Source: Celeribacter marinus
GTDB taxonomy: Bacteria > Pseudomonadota > Alphaproteobacteria > Rhodobacterales > Rhodobacteraceae
NCBI RefSeq assembly: GCF_001308265.1
Contig: NZ_CP012023.1
Span: forward strand, 62,001 to 126,000
DNA: 64,000 nucleotides
Direction of reading: 5' to 3'
In this document: piece after piece, positions 50,878 through 59,685 of the stretch
How the letters are laid out: each line of letters opens with the position of its first letter
Numbering within the stretch: the first letter of the stretch is position 1
Notes under the pieces: model-generated
What the model was told of the DNA's origin: nothing
Databases searched by the model: none
Seen by the model: only the letters and a program-made list of their open reading frames with translations
Made by a program: the position numbers and the translations under genes

Positions 50878-52346
50878 GCGAGCCCTGCCACTGAAGCTGC
50901 GCGGCGACGTTGGAAAGACGACGGGATGTTTTGCATATCGCGGTATTTGGCCACAGTACGCCGGGCAAGCTTGACGCCTTCTTTCGCCATGAAGTCTACG
51001 ATTTTATCGTCGCTATAAGGGGCTGAGGGTGGTTCGGTTTCTATCAATTTCTTAATTTTGTACTTTATCGCTGAAGCTGCTTCAGCGCCATCGTCGCCAT
51101 TGCCTTGCAGCCCAACGCTAAACAAAGCTTTCAAGCGAAATGTGCCCTGTGGTGTCGCCATCATCAAGCCTGATGTCACACGGCTTACGGTGCTCTCGTG
51201 CACATCGATTGCCTCTGCCACATCGCGCAAAACCAATGGGCGTAAGGCACCTATGCCTTGCTCTAGAAAGGCTTGTTGGCGGCGGACAATCTCTGCGCCA
51301 ATGGCCAGTGTTGTTGAATTGCGTTGCTCAATGGCGCGCCGCAACCAATTGGCGTCGGCGACCCGCTCCGTGGTGAATTTTTTATCATCGTCGCTTCGCA
51401 GGGATTTCAGAGCTGCTTTAGCAAGGGCCCGATTGATGTGAATGCTTGGCATTGTGCTGCGGTTTAAGTCTACTTTCCAACCGTCAGCGCTCGCTTGAAC
51501 AATCAGGTCTGGCGCGCGTATGGGTTCAGCGGCCCCCTCAAAGACGCTTCCTGGTTTTGGATTAAAGCTGCGGAGCAGGCTAATCAATGTACGCAACCTC
51601 TCCAAAGAAAGACCAGACGCTTTCTTTAAGGCTTTCATGTCGCCTTTGGCCAGCATGGGCAAATGGGCAAGAAGGCGTTCAAAATCTGTTGTGTCGTTGT
51701 CTTGTTCACGTGCTTGCAGCAAGAGACATTCACTCAATGAGCGCGCGAACAATCCTGCGGGCTCAAGTGTCTGCAACTTTATAAGCACTTGGCATACCAA
51801 CGCTTCAGAAACGCGCAACATCAGGGCAATCTCCTCAACGGGTTGCCCTAACCAACCTGAGGGCTCTATGGCTTCGGCTAACGCATAACCGATCATCCGT
51901 TCTTTTGGCTCGGCGAGCAGCTGGTCAATTTCGCCGCACACATACGCGTATAAAGAAGGTTTCCGCTCTTCAACCGTGGAAGCAATCATATCCCAATCTT
52001 GATGCGCCATGCCGCTGCTGGTTTTATTGCCCAAATCGAGCAGGCTGGATTCAAATGTGTTTTCGAGCGCCTCGTTGTTGAGCGGCGTGTCTTCGGCGGC
52101 TTCGCCAACTTTAATGTCGGTGGGCGTCACCGATGCTGCAACAGGTGTGTCATATTCTTTCGTTGAGGCGCTTTCATGTAGGGTTGCGCTTTCAACATCC
52201 AAAAACGGGTTGTCGACGGACTGTTCTTCCAAAAACTGACCAAGTTCAAAATTGTTCATCTGCAACAACTTTATTGCTTGCTGCAATTGCGCAGTGATGA
52301 CGATCGACTGTTTCTGACTGACTGTCTGTGATGCCGTGAATTTCAT
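50874..52346 (-). CDS. rpoN: RNA polymerase sigma54 factor RpoN
   Basis: A 490-residue sigma54. ATG 52346 has GGAGGG upstream; a frame opening at 52364 adds six residues without better support. Region I is Gln/Leu-rich (SIVITAQLQQAIKLLQMNNF). The core-binding region lies in the middle, and the DNA-binding HTH holds RDVAEAIDVHESTVSRVTSG. The RpoN box ARRTVAKYRDMQNIPSSFQR is at the end. Placement inside the flagellar locus, between the orphan block and flagellin, suggests a dedicated paralogue like RpoN2 of R. sphaeroides, with a housekeeping copy elsewhere. Confidence 0.96.
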   Translation of the reverse strand: MKFTASQTVSQKQSIVITAQLQQAIKLLQMNNFELGQFLEEQSVDNPFLDVESATLHESASTKEYDTPVAASVTPTDIKVGEAAEDTPLNNEALENTFESSLLDLGNKTSSGMAHQDWDMIASTVEERKPSLYAYVCGEIDQLLAEPKERMIGYALAEAIEPSGWLGQPVEEIALMLRVSEALVCQVLIKLQTLEPAGLFARSLSECLLLQAREQDNDTTDFERLLAHLPMLAKGDMKALKKASGLSLERLRTLISLLRSFNPKPGSVFEGAAEPIRAPDLIVQASADGWKVDLNRSTMPSIHINRALAKAALKSLRSDDDKKFTTERVADANWLRRAIEQRNSTTLAIGAEIVRRQQAFLEQGIGALRPLVLRDVAEAIDVHESTVSRVTSGLMMATPQGTFRLKALFSVGLQGNGDDGAEAASAIKYKIKKLIETEPPSAPYSDDKIVDFMAKEGVKLARRTVAKYRDMQNIPSSFQRRRAASVAGLA

Positions 52347-52716
52347 ATCAAGCCCTCCAGCCACTACAGTAGCGCAGGCATTTTGACCTCAAAAGTATTG
52401 AATTTGACGCCCCGGAAAGTTGGAAAATTGACGGATGTTAACAAAACCCTAACAAAATATGCGTTTTGGGCGCGCTATATCGTATGTCAAAAAACGGGCC
52501 TGTGTCCCTAAGCACACTACCTCCCGTAATATTTGGCCACAGCGTGCGTTAGGTAGCTATGTCTATGCGCCCAAACCAACTTATTTTAAATTTTTCTAAA
52601 CATTTTGAAATTCGGTCGTTTTTCTATTCAGGAGCCAGACTGCAAGTGTCGCCAAGGTAATTTAAGGCCGTAGCGTTCATGCTGCTCTTGGCATAAACCT
52701 AAGGGAGTCTAGAGAT
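52347..52716. other. 370-base gap between rpoN and flagellin
   Basis: No gene is seen. It must hold the divergent rpoN and flagellin promoters. GG...GC pairs near 52540 and 52632 have 9 rather than 10 bases between and are not accepted as sigma54 promoters. A GGGAG ribosome site precedes the flagellin ATG. Flagellin is probably read by FliA or another sigma; I could not define the box. Confidence 0.6.
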
Positions 52717-55377
52717 ATGACTGTTATTAATACCAACACCGCGTCCATCAACGCTCAGTATAACTTGAGCAAAGTGAACAAAGAGATGGAATCCGCGATG
52801 GAAGCGCTGTCGTCAGGCAAGCGTATCAACTCGGCAGCCGACGATGCTGCGGGTCTCAGCATCGCAACCCGCATGGAAAGCCAAGTGCGTGGTTTGAACC
52901 AAGCGATGCGCAACGCAGCTGATGGTCAGTCGATGGTGGATACCGCAGAAGGCGCGATGGACGAAATTACGAACATGTTGCAGCGGATGCGTGAGTTGGC
53001 GCTTCAGTCTGCAAGTGACACGATGAGTGCTCAAGATCGTACAAATTTGAACGCAGAAGTTGATCAATTAATCGCGGAGATCGACCGTGTTACTGACACC
53101 ACTACCTTCAATAATAAAAATCTGTTGGACGGGACTTCGGGCACCCAAACGCTTCAAATTGGTAACTTAAGTGGTGAGACCTTGGCATTCAGCATAGGAA
53201 ACATGTCTTCCACCGCACTAGGCACGACACTTACCGCTGCCGCGTCTAATGCAGTAACTTCAAACACTGCTCAAGGTACTGCCGCTACGCCCTCAATTGC
53301 GCAGATGGCATTCAATGGCAATGACTCATACGGTTTTACATTGACTGTCGGGGATGGTGCGAGTGGAACTGACGCACTTACCATCGCTGGTGCTTCTGTA
53401 TCAGCTGGGTCTGCTACCGACGTTGCCACCAAAATCAATACTGCAATCCAAACAGCCGTTACTGCAGGAACGATGGCGAGTGGGGCAGCAACTGCGACTG
53501 CAAACGGGAACGTGGTGACAGTTACAAATGCTCTTGGCGATAGCATCGCGATCTCGTCATTCACCTCAGCTTCAAACGGTACTATGTCTTACACCTCGGT
53601 TTCAGGTTCTGGCTCGAGTGCTTTGCTGAATGACGCAGCTCCAGTTACTGCCCTGAGTAACACAGGTGGCGGAGCGGCAACACCATCTACAGGTACGCTT
53701 ACGCTCCAATCGGGAAAGGATTACTCGTTCACCGTTAATGGAACAAACATCAGTGTTGAGAACTTAGGTACTACTACAACAGAAGCTGCGTTACTTGCGG
53801 AGTTAAAGCTTGCAATCGGTGATGGAGCAGCAGCTTCTTCAGTTACTGGTCAGGCCTTCTCTCTGGCTGATAGCACTGGTGCCGCAATCGACATCACGAA
53901 CTTCCAAGCTGTATCGTCAGTTGCAGGATCTGCAGGATCTATGGCTCTTACAGTGAGAGTTGACGCTGATACTAGCACACCATCTAACACCTATGCTAAT
54001 GGTGGCGTTGATACGACGGCCATCGATGGAACAGACATCGTACAGCTCAGCTTCTCGGAAGCTGAAGGCGATTATCAATTCGATCTTGGTGGTGAAACCT
54101 TCACTGTTGCTACAGCTTCTGCCAGTAAATCACTTGAAGAAGCATTGGCAGTAACTCGGGATGCTATTAATGCGAATGCTACTGTTGGCGTTGCTGGTCT
54201 TGTTGAGGCTAGGGTTGTTGATGGTAAGCTTGAGATTGAAAATGTTCAGGCTGCCGGTACTGCGATTACATTAGATGGTTTCTCTTCAACTGGTAAAGCG
54301 GCTGTAACCGCTGGTACCGCGACTTTGGGGGGAACAAACCTCGTTACCGCGCAGCAAGCATCTACAACAAATGGTTCTGAGGCAGTCGCATCAGAAACTA
54401 CTATGAGCTTCTCCAAGGACGATGAATACTCTTTCAAAATCGGTGGTACGTTGGTGACCGCAACGATCACAGGTGGCGATTTAGGCAACATGGTTTCAGC
54501 CGTTAATGCACAGTCTGATACAACGGGAGTGCGCGCGTCTCTTTCAAATGGTGACTTGTTACTCACTAATGCTGCTGGTGGTGCTATCGCGATCACTGAA
54601 TTCGCATCAACTGGTACGGGAATTGCGACAGCTGCTACAGCTGCGGGGCAGGGTGGTTCTGCTACCCTTAGTGATACCGCAGCGGTTACGGGTGCTTCGA
54701 CCGCAGCGGCTGGAAAAGCCAGTGCAACCACTATGAACTTGTCAATGGATGCTACAGATAGTGTAACTTTCAAAATTTCAGATGGTCAAACGAATGCAGT
54801 AGTGCGCCTTACTTCTTTCGACACTACTGACAACGCTGCAATTCTGGCAGAGATCAATAGTGCGCTAACCAATGTCGGCTCCAATATTGCAGCAACGGTT
54901 GCCAGCGGCACTTCTGACGTAGTTTTGACAAACGCTTTGGGTGGTAAAATTGAGCTGACGAACTTTACGTCAGATGGTGCAGGGGTCATGACAGCTTCGC
55001 CAGGTTCGGAACAAGGGGTAGGGAAACTTCTAGATGACACTGGTACTGCCGCTTCGCAGAGCGCTATTGCCGCAATTAACATCACATCTTCTGCTGGTGC
55101 TAACTCAGCAATTGATGCGATTGACCGTGCACTTGAGCAGATCAACGCACAACGCTCTGAGCTTGGCGCTGTGTCTAACCGTCTCGACCACACGATCAAC
55201 AACCTCGGCAACGTTGTGGTTAACACTGAAGCCTCACAGTCGCGCATTGAAGATGCTGACTTTGCCAAAGTGACTGGCGATTTGACCAAGTCGCAGATCA
55301 TGAGCCAAGCGGCAACAGCAATGCTGGCGCAGGCGAATGCTTCTAAGCAAGGTGTGTTGAGCCTGCTGCAGGGCTAA
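52717..55377 (+). CDS. fliC: Large flagellin (886 aa)
   Basis: A full-length flagellin. N-terminal D0/D1: INTNTASINAQYNLSKVNKE, then LSSGKRINSAADDAAGLSIA and MLQRMRELALQSASDTMSAQ. C-terminal D1/D0: INAQRSELGAVSNRLDHTIN and QIMSQAATAMLAQANASKQG. About 600 residues between (roughly 185-790) form five degenerate ~110-residue beta units. They have the pattern FxxxDxYxFxI...Gx(L/V)xLTNxxGxxIxIxxFxS. Typical alphaproteobacterial flagellins are 270-500 residues, so this is a giant form. GGGAG precedes ATG 52717. No Cys. Confidence 0.95.
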   Translation: MTVINTNTASINAQYNLSKVNKEMESAMEALSSGKRINSAADDAAGLSIATRMESQVRGLNQAMRNAADGQSMVDTAEGAMDEITNMLQRMRELALQSASDTMSAQDRTNLNAEVDQLIAEIDRVTDTTTFNNKNLLDGTSGTQTLQIGNLSGETLAFSIGNMSSTALGTTLTAAASNAVTSNTAQGTAATPSIAQMAFNGNDSYGFTLTVGDGASGTDALTIAGASVSAGSATDVATKINTAIQTAVTAGTMASGAATATANGNVVTVTNALGDSIAISSFTSASNGTMSYTSVSGSGSSALLNDAAPVTALSNTGGGAATPSTGTLTLQSGKDYSFTVNGTNISVENLGTTTTEAALLAELKLAIGDGAAASSVTGQAFSLADSTGAAIDITNFQAVSSVAGSAGSMALTVRVDADTSTPSNTYANGGVDTTAIDGTDIVQLSFSEAEGDYQFDLGGETFTVATASASKSLEEALAVTRDAINANATVGVAGLVEARVVDGKLEIENVQAAGTAITLDGFSSTGKAAVTAGTATLGGTNLVTAQQASTTNGSEAVASETTMSFSKDDEYSFKIGGTLVTATITGGDLGNMVSAVNAQSDTTGVRASLSNGDLLLTNAAGGAIAITEFASTGTGIATAATAAGQGGSATLSDTAAVTGASTAAAGKASATTMNLSMDATDSVTFKISDGQTNAVVRLTSFDTTDNAAILAEINSALTNVGSNIAATVASGTSDVVLTNALGGKIELTNFTSDGAGVMTASPGSEQGVGKLLDDTGTAASQSAIAAINITSSAGANSAIDAIDRALEQINAQRSELGAVSNRLDHTINNLGNVVVNTEASQSRIEDADFAKVTGDLTKSQIMSQAATAMLAQANASKQGVLSLLQG

Positions 55378-55397
55378 GCGCATCTATCAAGACACTG

Positions 55398-55427
55398 AAA
55401 AGGCCCTCGCTTTGCGGGGGCCTTTTT
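55398..55427 (+). terminator. Terminator of flagellin 1
   Basis: AGGCCCTCGC and GCGGGGGCCT pair across a TTT loop, followed by TTTTTG, 24 bases after the flagellin stop. The same hairpin follows the second flagellin copy. Confidence 0.92.
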
Positions 55428-55459
55428 GTTTCACGCATATCTTAGATGAAAAACGCTAG

Positions 55460-55606
55460 ATGCTAAGAATAAATGTGGAGATGCTAGCTGCCAAACGGGA
55501 GTTGCTAGAGCGCGTAAGTGAGATGCTAGAAGTGCGCTTTACTACGTTTTTTAGCAAAACCGTTGAGTATTTGCTACAATTTTTTAGACGGGCGGCGGGG
55601 CAGTAA
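55460..55606 (+). CDS. 48-codon heptad ORF after flagellin 1
   Basis: ATG 55460 to TAA 55606. The product is amphipathic: MLRINVEMLAAKRELLERVS, then EMLEVRFTTFFSKTVEYLLQ and FFRRAAGQ. The DNA shows AGATGCTA-like motifs exactly 21 bases apart at 55458, 55479, 55500 and 55521, which equals seven codons (a heptad). No ribosome site is seen and a TAG precedes the ATG. A homologous frame with mostly conservative changes and no indel follows flagellin 2. The last 33 bases overlap the antisense gene at 55574. Real gene or remnant is open. Confidence 0.4.
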   Translation: MLRINVEMLAAKRELLERVSEMLEVRFTTFFSKTVEYLLQFFRRAAGQ

Positions 55607-55908
55607 AAAACGTGCTGCAAGTGCTGCGCCGTGATGCTGCCAAAACTGCTCTCGGTTGGTGATGACACGCGGTGCTCCGTTGCGCAGAGCGGTATGAGCG
55701 ATTGAGCGGGTGCGTGATTGCAGTGCAGCGGTTCCCGCTGCGACACGTTCGGGCCATGGCTGTCCACGGGGTGTTGCCGTGTAATGAGCAGACGCAGCGG
55801 CGTCTGCGGCTGAGAGCACACTGCGTACAATGTCAGGTAGTGGTTCTGCAGCTACAAACATGCTGAGCGGTGCTATGCCTGTGTCTGAATTGTTTTGAGC
55901 CAACGAGA
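55574..55908 (-). pseudogene. Hypothetical gene X, copy 1, cut by IS3
   Basis: A reverse-strand frame matching copy 2 (60826-61194) almost perfectly: AQNNSDTGIAPLSMFVAAEP, then LPDIVRSVLSAADAAASAHY, ALRNGAPRVITNREQFWQHH and GAALAARFLLPRRPSKKL. Its N-terminal codons are replaced by the IS3 end at 55909. The helical C-terminal part with a basic end looks phage-morphogenesis-like, but I cannot assign it. Confidence 0.6.
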
Positions 55909-56238
55909 TGAATAGCCCCTAGTTTCTTAGACGCCTTGCAGCTTCCGTTGTTGTTGCCTTTCAAAGTCTGCTGGTGACAACATCCCATTTCTAGCGTGTT
56001 TGCGCTTCGGATTGTAGAACATCTCGATGTAATCGAACACGTCGGATCTCGCGTCTTCTCTTGTTTTATATGTCCGACGCCGAATGCGTTCGCGTTTAAG
56101 CAAGTTGAAGAAGCTTTCGGTGAGAACGGCAATGCAAAAGTGAGCCATGGAAGTGGCGAGATTGTCTTGCTGCGGGCAGAGTAAAACTTTGCCACTTTGG
56201 CCCTTTCTGTTTGCAGGGAGGGCGGGGGTATTTTCAGC

Positions 56239-57729
56239 GTGGAACTTTACAGGAAGGTCCGCCTCGCGCGTCGGGGCGGCATGAGCGAACGGGCGGCAGC
56301 GAACCATTTTGGGATATCGCGTGCGAGCGTGGCGAAGATGATGATGTTTTCGGTCCCGCCCGGATATCAACGAACGGCGCAGATCAAGCGGCCCAAGTTG
56401 GACGGGTTCACCGGCTTCATCGATCAGTGGTTGCAGGACGACCTCAACCGGAACCGCAAGCAAAGGCACACTGCCAAACGGGTTTTTGAGAGGCTGCGCG
56501 ATGAGCATGGCTTCATGGGCGGCTACACGACGGTCAAGAATTACGTCCGGGAACATGGCCGGCGCAGGCGGGAGATGTTTGTGCCGCTGGCCCATGCCCC
56601 TGGCCACGCCCAAGCGGATTTCGGCGAAGCCATGGTTGTAATCGGCGGGGTTGAGCAGAAGGCGCATTTCTTTGCACTTGATTTGCCCTACAGTGACGCC
56701 TGCTTTGTGCGTGCTTACCCTGCGGCGGTGTCTGAAGCTTGGGTTGACGGTCACGTCCATGCTTTTGCTTTCTTCGGCAAGGTTCCACAGTCGGTTCTTT
56801 ATGACAATGACCGATGCCTTGTTGCGAAGATCCTGCCGGGCGGTTCGCGCAAACGGACCAAACTGTTCAGCGGGTTCCTGTCGCATTACCTCATCCAGGA
56901 TCGTTATGGTCGCCCCGGCAAGGGCAATGACAAAGGCGCTGTTGAGGGGCTGGTCGGGTATGCGCGGCGCAACTTCATGGTGCCGATGCCTCAGTTCCCG
57001 ACCTGGGAGGCTTTTAACCTCTGGCTGGAAGAGCAATGCCGCAAGCGCCAGACGGATGTCTTGCGCGGGCATGGCGACAGCATCGGGCAACGACTGGCCC
57101 GCGACCTTGAAGCGATGATGGATCTGCCGGCGTCTCCATTTGATGCCTGCGATCAGTCCAGTGGCCAGGTGAACTCGCAATCCCTGGTGCGCTACAAAAC
57201 CAATGATTACTCGGTGCCCGTTGCTTATGGCCACCGTGACGTCTGGGTCCGCGGCTATGTCGATCGGGTCGTCATTGGCTGTGGTGGCGATGTGATCGCC
57301 CGCCACCCGCGGTGCTGGGACCGCGAAGACATGGTCTTTGATCCTGTTCACTATCTGCCGCTGTTGGAGCAAAAGACCGGGGCTCTGGATCAAGCTGCTC
57401 CGCTGGTCGCATGGGAACTGCCAGAAGATTTTGCGACCCTGCGCCGCTTGATGGAGGCCCGCATGATCAAGGCTGGCCGGCGCGAGTATGTGCAGGTCTT
57501 GCGGCTCTTGGAAACGTTCGAGATGGCCGATCTGAATGTCGCCGTCAAAAATGCGCTGCGCATGGGCGCGATCGGTTTTGATGCCATCAAGCATCTTGTC
57601 TTGTGCCAGGTCGAGAAGCGACCGCCCAAACTGGACCTGGATGTCTATCCATATCTGCCAAAGGCCAATGTTGGCACGACGTCGGCGGCCAGTTACATGT
57701 CCCTGATGAAGCGGGGGAAAGCCGCATGA
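56239..57729 (+). CDS. istA: IS21 transposase IstA
   Basis: A 496-residue transposase. GTG 56239 (VELYRKVRLARRGGMSERAA) is chosen because IstA proteins start here; the frame opens earlier at 56197. An HTH (ERAAANHFGISRASVAKMMM) precedes the catalytic core. DDE residues lie in GHAQADFGEAMVVIGG (Asp), VPQSVLYDNDRCLVAK (Asp) and GNDKGAVEGLVGYARRN (Glu). Its stop overlaps the istB start by 4 bases. Confidence 0.95.
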   Translation: MELYRKVRLARRGGMSERAAANHFGISRASVAKMMMFSVPPGYQRTAQIKRPKLDGFTGFIDQWLQDDLNRNRKQRHTAKRVFERLRDEHGFMGGYTTVKNYVREHGRRRREMFVPLAHAPGHAQADFGEAMVVIGGVEQKAHFFALDLPYSDACFVRAYPAAVSEAWVDGHVHAFAFFGKVPQSVLYDNDRCLVAKILPGGSRKRTKLFSGFLSHYLIQDRYGRPGKGNDKGAVEGLVGYARRNFMVPMPQFPTWEAFNLWLEEQCRKRQTDVLRGHGDSIGQRLARDLEAMMDLPASPFDACDQSSGQVNSQSLVRYKTNDYSVPVAYGHRDVWVRGYVDRVVIGCGGDVIARHPRCWDREDMVFDPVHYLPLLEQKTGALDQAAPLVAWELPEDFATLRRLMEARMIKAGRREYVQVLRLLETFEMADLNVAVKNALRMGAIGFDAIKHLVLCQVEKRPPKLDLDVYPYLPKANVGTTSAASYMSLMKRGKAA

Positions 57730-58490
57730 CACAAGCGCCTCAAATCCTACTAGATCACCGGCTCAAATCTCTCCGCTTGCCAACAGTGTTGCGGGAATAT
57801 GGCAAACTGGCCCGGCAATGCGCCACAGAGGGGCATGACCATGTTCAGTTCCTTGCACGTTTGGTCGAATTGGAAATGATCGACCGTGAACGGCGGATGA
57901 TCGAACGGCGCATCAAAGCGGCCAAGTTCCCGGCCGTCAAAAGCCTGGACAGCTTCGACTTCAAGGCAATCCCTGCCTTGAACAAGATGCAGGTGCTGGA
58001 GTTGGCGCGTTGCGAATGGATTGACCGGCGCGAGAATGTCATAGCGCTCGGTCCCTCAGGCACCGGCAAAACGCATGTCGCCTTGGGCCTTGGCCTATCT
58101 GCCTGTCAAAAAGGCCTGTCTGTCGGCTTTGTCACGGCTGCAGCGCTGGTTCACGAGCTGATGGAGGCCCGAGATGAACGCAGGCTCCTGCGGCTTCAGA
58201 AGCAGATGGTGGGTTACAGGCTGCTGATCATCGACGAGTTGGGCTTTGTGCCGTTGAGCAAAACAGGGGCCGAGCTTTTGTTCGAGTTGATCTCCCAACG
58301 CTACGAGCGCGGATCCACGCTGATCACAAGCAACCTGCCATTTGACGAATGGACCGAGACCTTTGGATCAGAACGCCTGACAGGCGCGCTGCTCGACCGC
58401 CTAACCCACCACGTCAACATCCTTGAGATGAATGGCGAAAGCTACCGCCTTGGCCAGAGCAAGGCGCGTCAGGCAACACCCAAAACCTAA
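57726..58490 (+). CDS. istB: IS21 helper ATPase IstB
   Basis: A 254-residue DnaC-like AAA+ ATPase that selects targets for IstA. ATG 57726 overlaps the istA stop; an in-frame opening at 57603 is inside istA. Walker A is GPSGTGKTH, Walker B is RLLIIDELGFVPL, and LITSNLPFDEWTETFGSERL lies near the sensor region. Intact. Confidence 0.96.
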   Translation: MTQAPQILLDHRLKSLRLPTVLREYGKLARQCATEGHDHVQFLARLVELEMIDRERRMIERRIKAAKFPAVKSLDSFDFKAIPALNKMQVLELARCEWIDRRENVIALGPSGTGKTHVALGLGLSACQKGLSVGFVTAAALVHELMEARDERRLLRLQKQMVGYRLLIIDELGFVPLSKTGAELLFELISQRYERGSTLITSNLPFDEWTETFGSERLTGALLDRLTHHVNILEMNGESYRLGQSKARQATPKT

Positions 58491-59346
58491 ACCACAATCA
58501 GCACAGATTGGCCCTGACGGGCCACAGCATCCGGGCAACCGCCAGCTATATGACAAGCGCGGCCGCCCGGATGCTGGCCTACGGCTGCACCCTCATCACG
58601 CCACCTTCAATGTGGCAACATTTTGCGCTGCCCTTTGGTCCAATTTTACTCTGCCGTTGACATTTCGGCCACTGCATTGTCATGGCAGTTCCCGCGACGG
58701 CTCATACTGTGTTCCAGATTGTGGTGTTTGAGAAATGACGCCCAATCAATGCTTGTGAACTGTGAACCTTGGTCAGAATGCACGAGAACTTTGCTCGTTG
58801 GTTTGCGCCGCCAAACAGCCATTAGCAGCGCCTGCAACACGAGGTCTGTTGGTTGCCTGTTCTGCATTGACCATCCCACGATGCGGCGGGAGAAGAGATC
58901 GATCACGACAGCCAGATACGAGAACCCTTCGTGCGTTTTGATATAGGTGATATCTGTTACCCAGACGCTGTTGGGGGCCTCGACATCGAATTGGCGGTCT
59001 AGCGTATTATCAACGACGACTGATGGCTTGCCACCGTACTTGCCAGGGCGGTGTTTGTATCCGATTTGCGCGTATATTCCAGCTAACCTGGCCAGTCGGG
59101 CCACACGATTTGGACAACAGGTCTCACCCAGATCGCAGAGATCATCGTGCAGTTTACGGTAGCCATAAATGTTGCCGCTTTCTTCCCAAGCTTCTTTGAG
59201 CAGCTTTGTCTGGCGTTCATCTTCCTGCGCACGATGGCTTAACGGGTTTTTAACCCATGCATAGAAACCGCTCGGATGCAGGCGCAAGCAACGGCACATG
59301 GCGCGAACCGAAAAGATCGGCCGATGCTCTGCCATAAACGCGTACC

Positions 59347-59625
59347 TCACTTTGCATCCCTGGCGAAGTACGCGGTGGCCTTTTTTAAAATATCGCGCTC
59401 CTCAGAAACGCGGGCGAGTTCTTTCTTCAACCGCCAGATCTCGGCGGCTTGTTCCGTGGTCTCGAAGATCCGTTTGCGTGGCTGCGAAAACTGTGCCTTC
59501 CACGTGTATAGTGACTTGGTGCTGATCCCTAAACGCTCCGACACCTCAGAAACCGAATAGCCCCGATCCACCACTTGTGCGACCGCGTCACGCTTGAACT
59601 CATCTGTAAATCTAATCCCTGACAT
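59347..59625 (-). CDS. IS3 orfA
   Basis: A 92-residue helix-turn-helix protein. ATG 59625 has GGAGAC upstream. It contains FTDEFKRDAVAQVVDRGYSV, SEVSERLGISTKSLYTWKAQ and the leucine-zipper-like LKKELARVSEERDILKKATA. A AAA AAG in phase on the reverse strand (59380-59386) allows -1 slipping into an open frame that joins orfB, the normal IS3 fusion route. Confidence 0.9.
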   Translation of the reverse strand: MSGIRFTDEFKRDAVAQVVDRGYSVSEVSERLGISTKSLYTWKAQFSQPRKRIFETTEQAAEIWRLKKELARVSEERDILKKATAYFARDAK

Positions 59626-59685
59626 CACTGTCTCCTTGCTTCTAAAATTACCAAGCAAGGCGTCTACAAATCTAGGGGCTATTCA

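Larger units (their letters stand above)
56121..58662 (+). mobile_element. IS21-family element (2542 bp) with 6-bp target duplication
   Basis: The ends TGAGAACGGCAATGCAAAAG and TGTCAACGGCAGAGTAAAAT (read inward) are imperfect inverted repeats. Each end has a second internal copy (GGGCAGAGTAAAACTTTGCC at left, GGGCAGCGCAAAATGTTGCC at right), the multiple end repeats typical of IS21. TTTCGG flanks it at 56115-56120 and 58663-58668. Both istA and istB are intact, so it may be active. Confidence 0.93.
55927..59350 (-). pseudogene. IS3 orfB transposase, interrupted by IS21
   Basis: The N-terminal part (59350 down to 58663, GTG start) holds HTH-like MCRCLRLHPSGFYAWVKNPL and the DDE residues in WVTDITYIKTHEGFSYLAVV and VLVHSDQGSQFTSIDWASFL. 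The frame breaks at NCHDNAVAE where IS21 enters. It resumes at 56120 with SFFNLLKRERIRRRTYKTRE and ends PADFERQQQRKLQGV. Removing IS21 and one copy of TTTCGG restores a continuous transposase, so this copy is inactive. Confidence 0.9.
55909..59685 (-). mobile_element. IS3-family insertion sequence, itself split by IS21
   Basis: The ends are 31-bp inverted repeats starting TGAATAGCCCCTAG and ending TAGACGCCTTGC, with 3 mismatches. Without the IS21 insert the element is about 1.23 kb, right for IS3. orfA and orfB run on the reverse strand. Flanking bases (AGA left, TAA right) do not form a target duplication. The left flank is gene X and the right flank is the middle of a flagellin, so the insertion was followed by an adjacent deletion. 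Confidence 0.9.

Noticed and set aside
52540..52640. Sigma54-like pairs before flagellin
   Set aside because: Spacing is 9 bases, not 10, so they were not called.
55458..55530. CRISPR-like regular repeats after flagellin
   Set aside because: The units are 8-10 bases at 21-base spacing with no full-length repeat and no unique spacers; heptad coding explains the period.
55927..57732. 601-aa reverse-strand frame across the IS3-IS21 border
   Set aside because: Only its last ~65 residues are real (the IS3 transposase end). The rest is antisense of istA and joins by chance.
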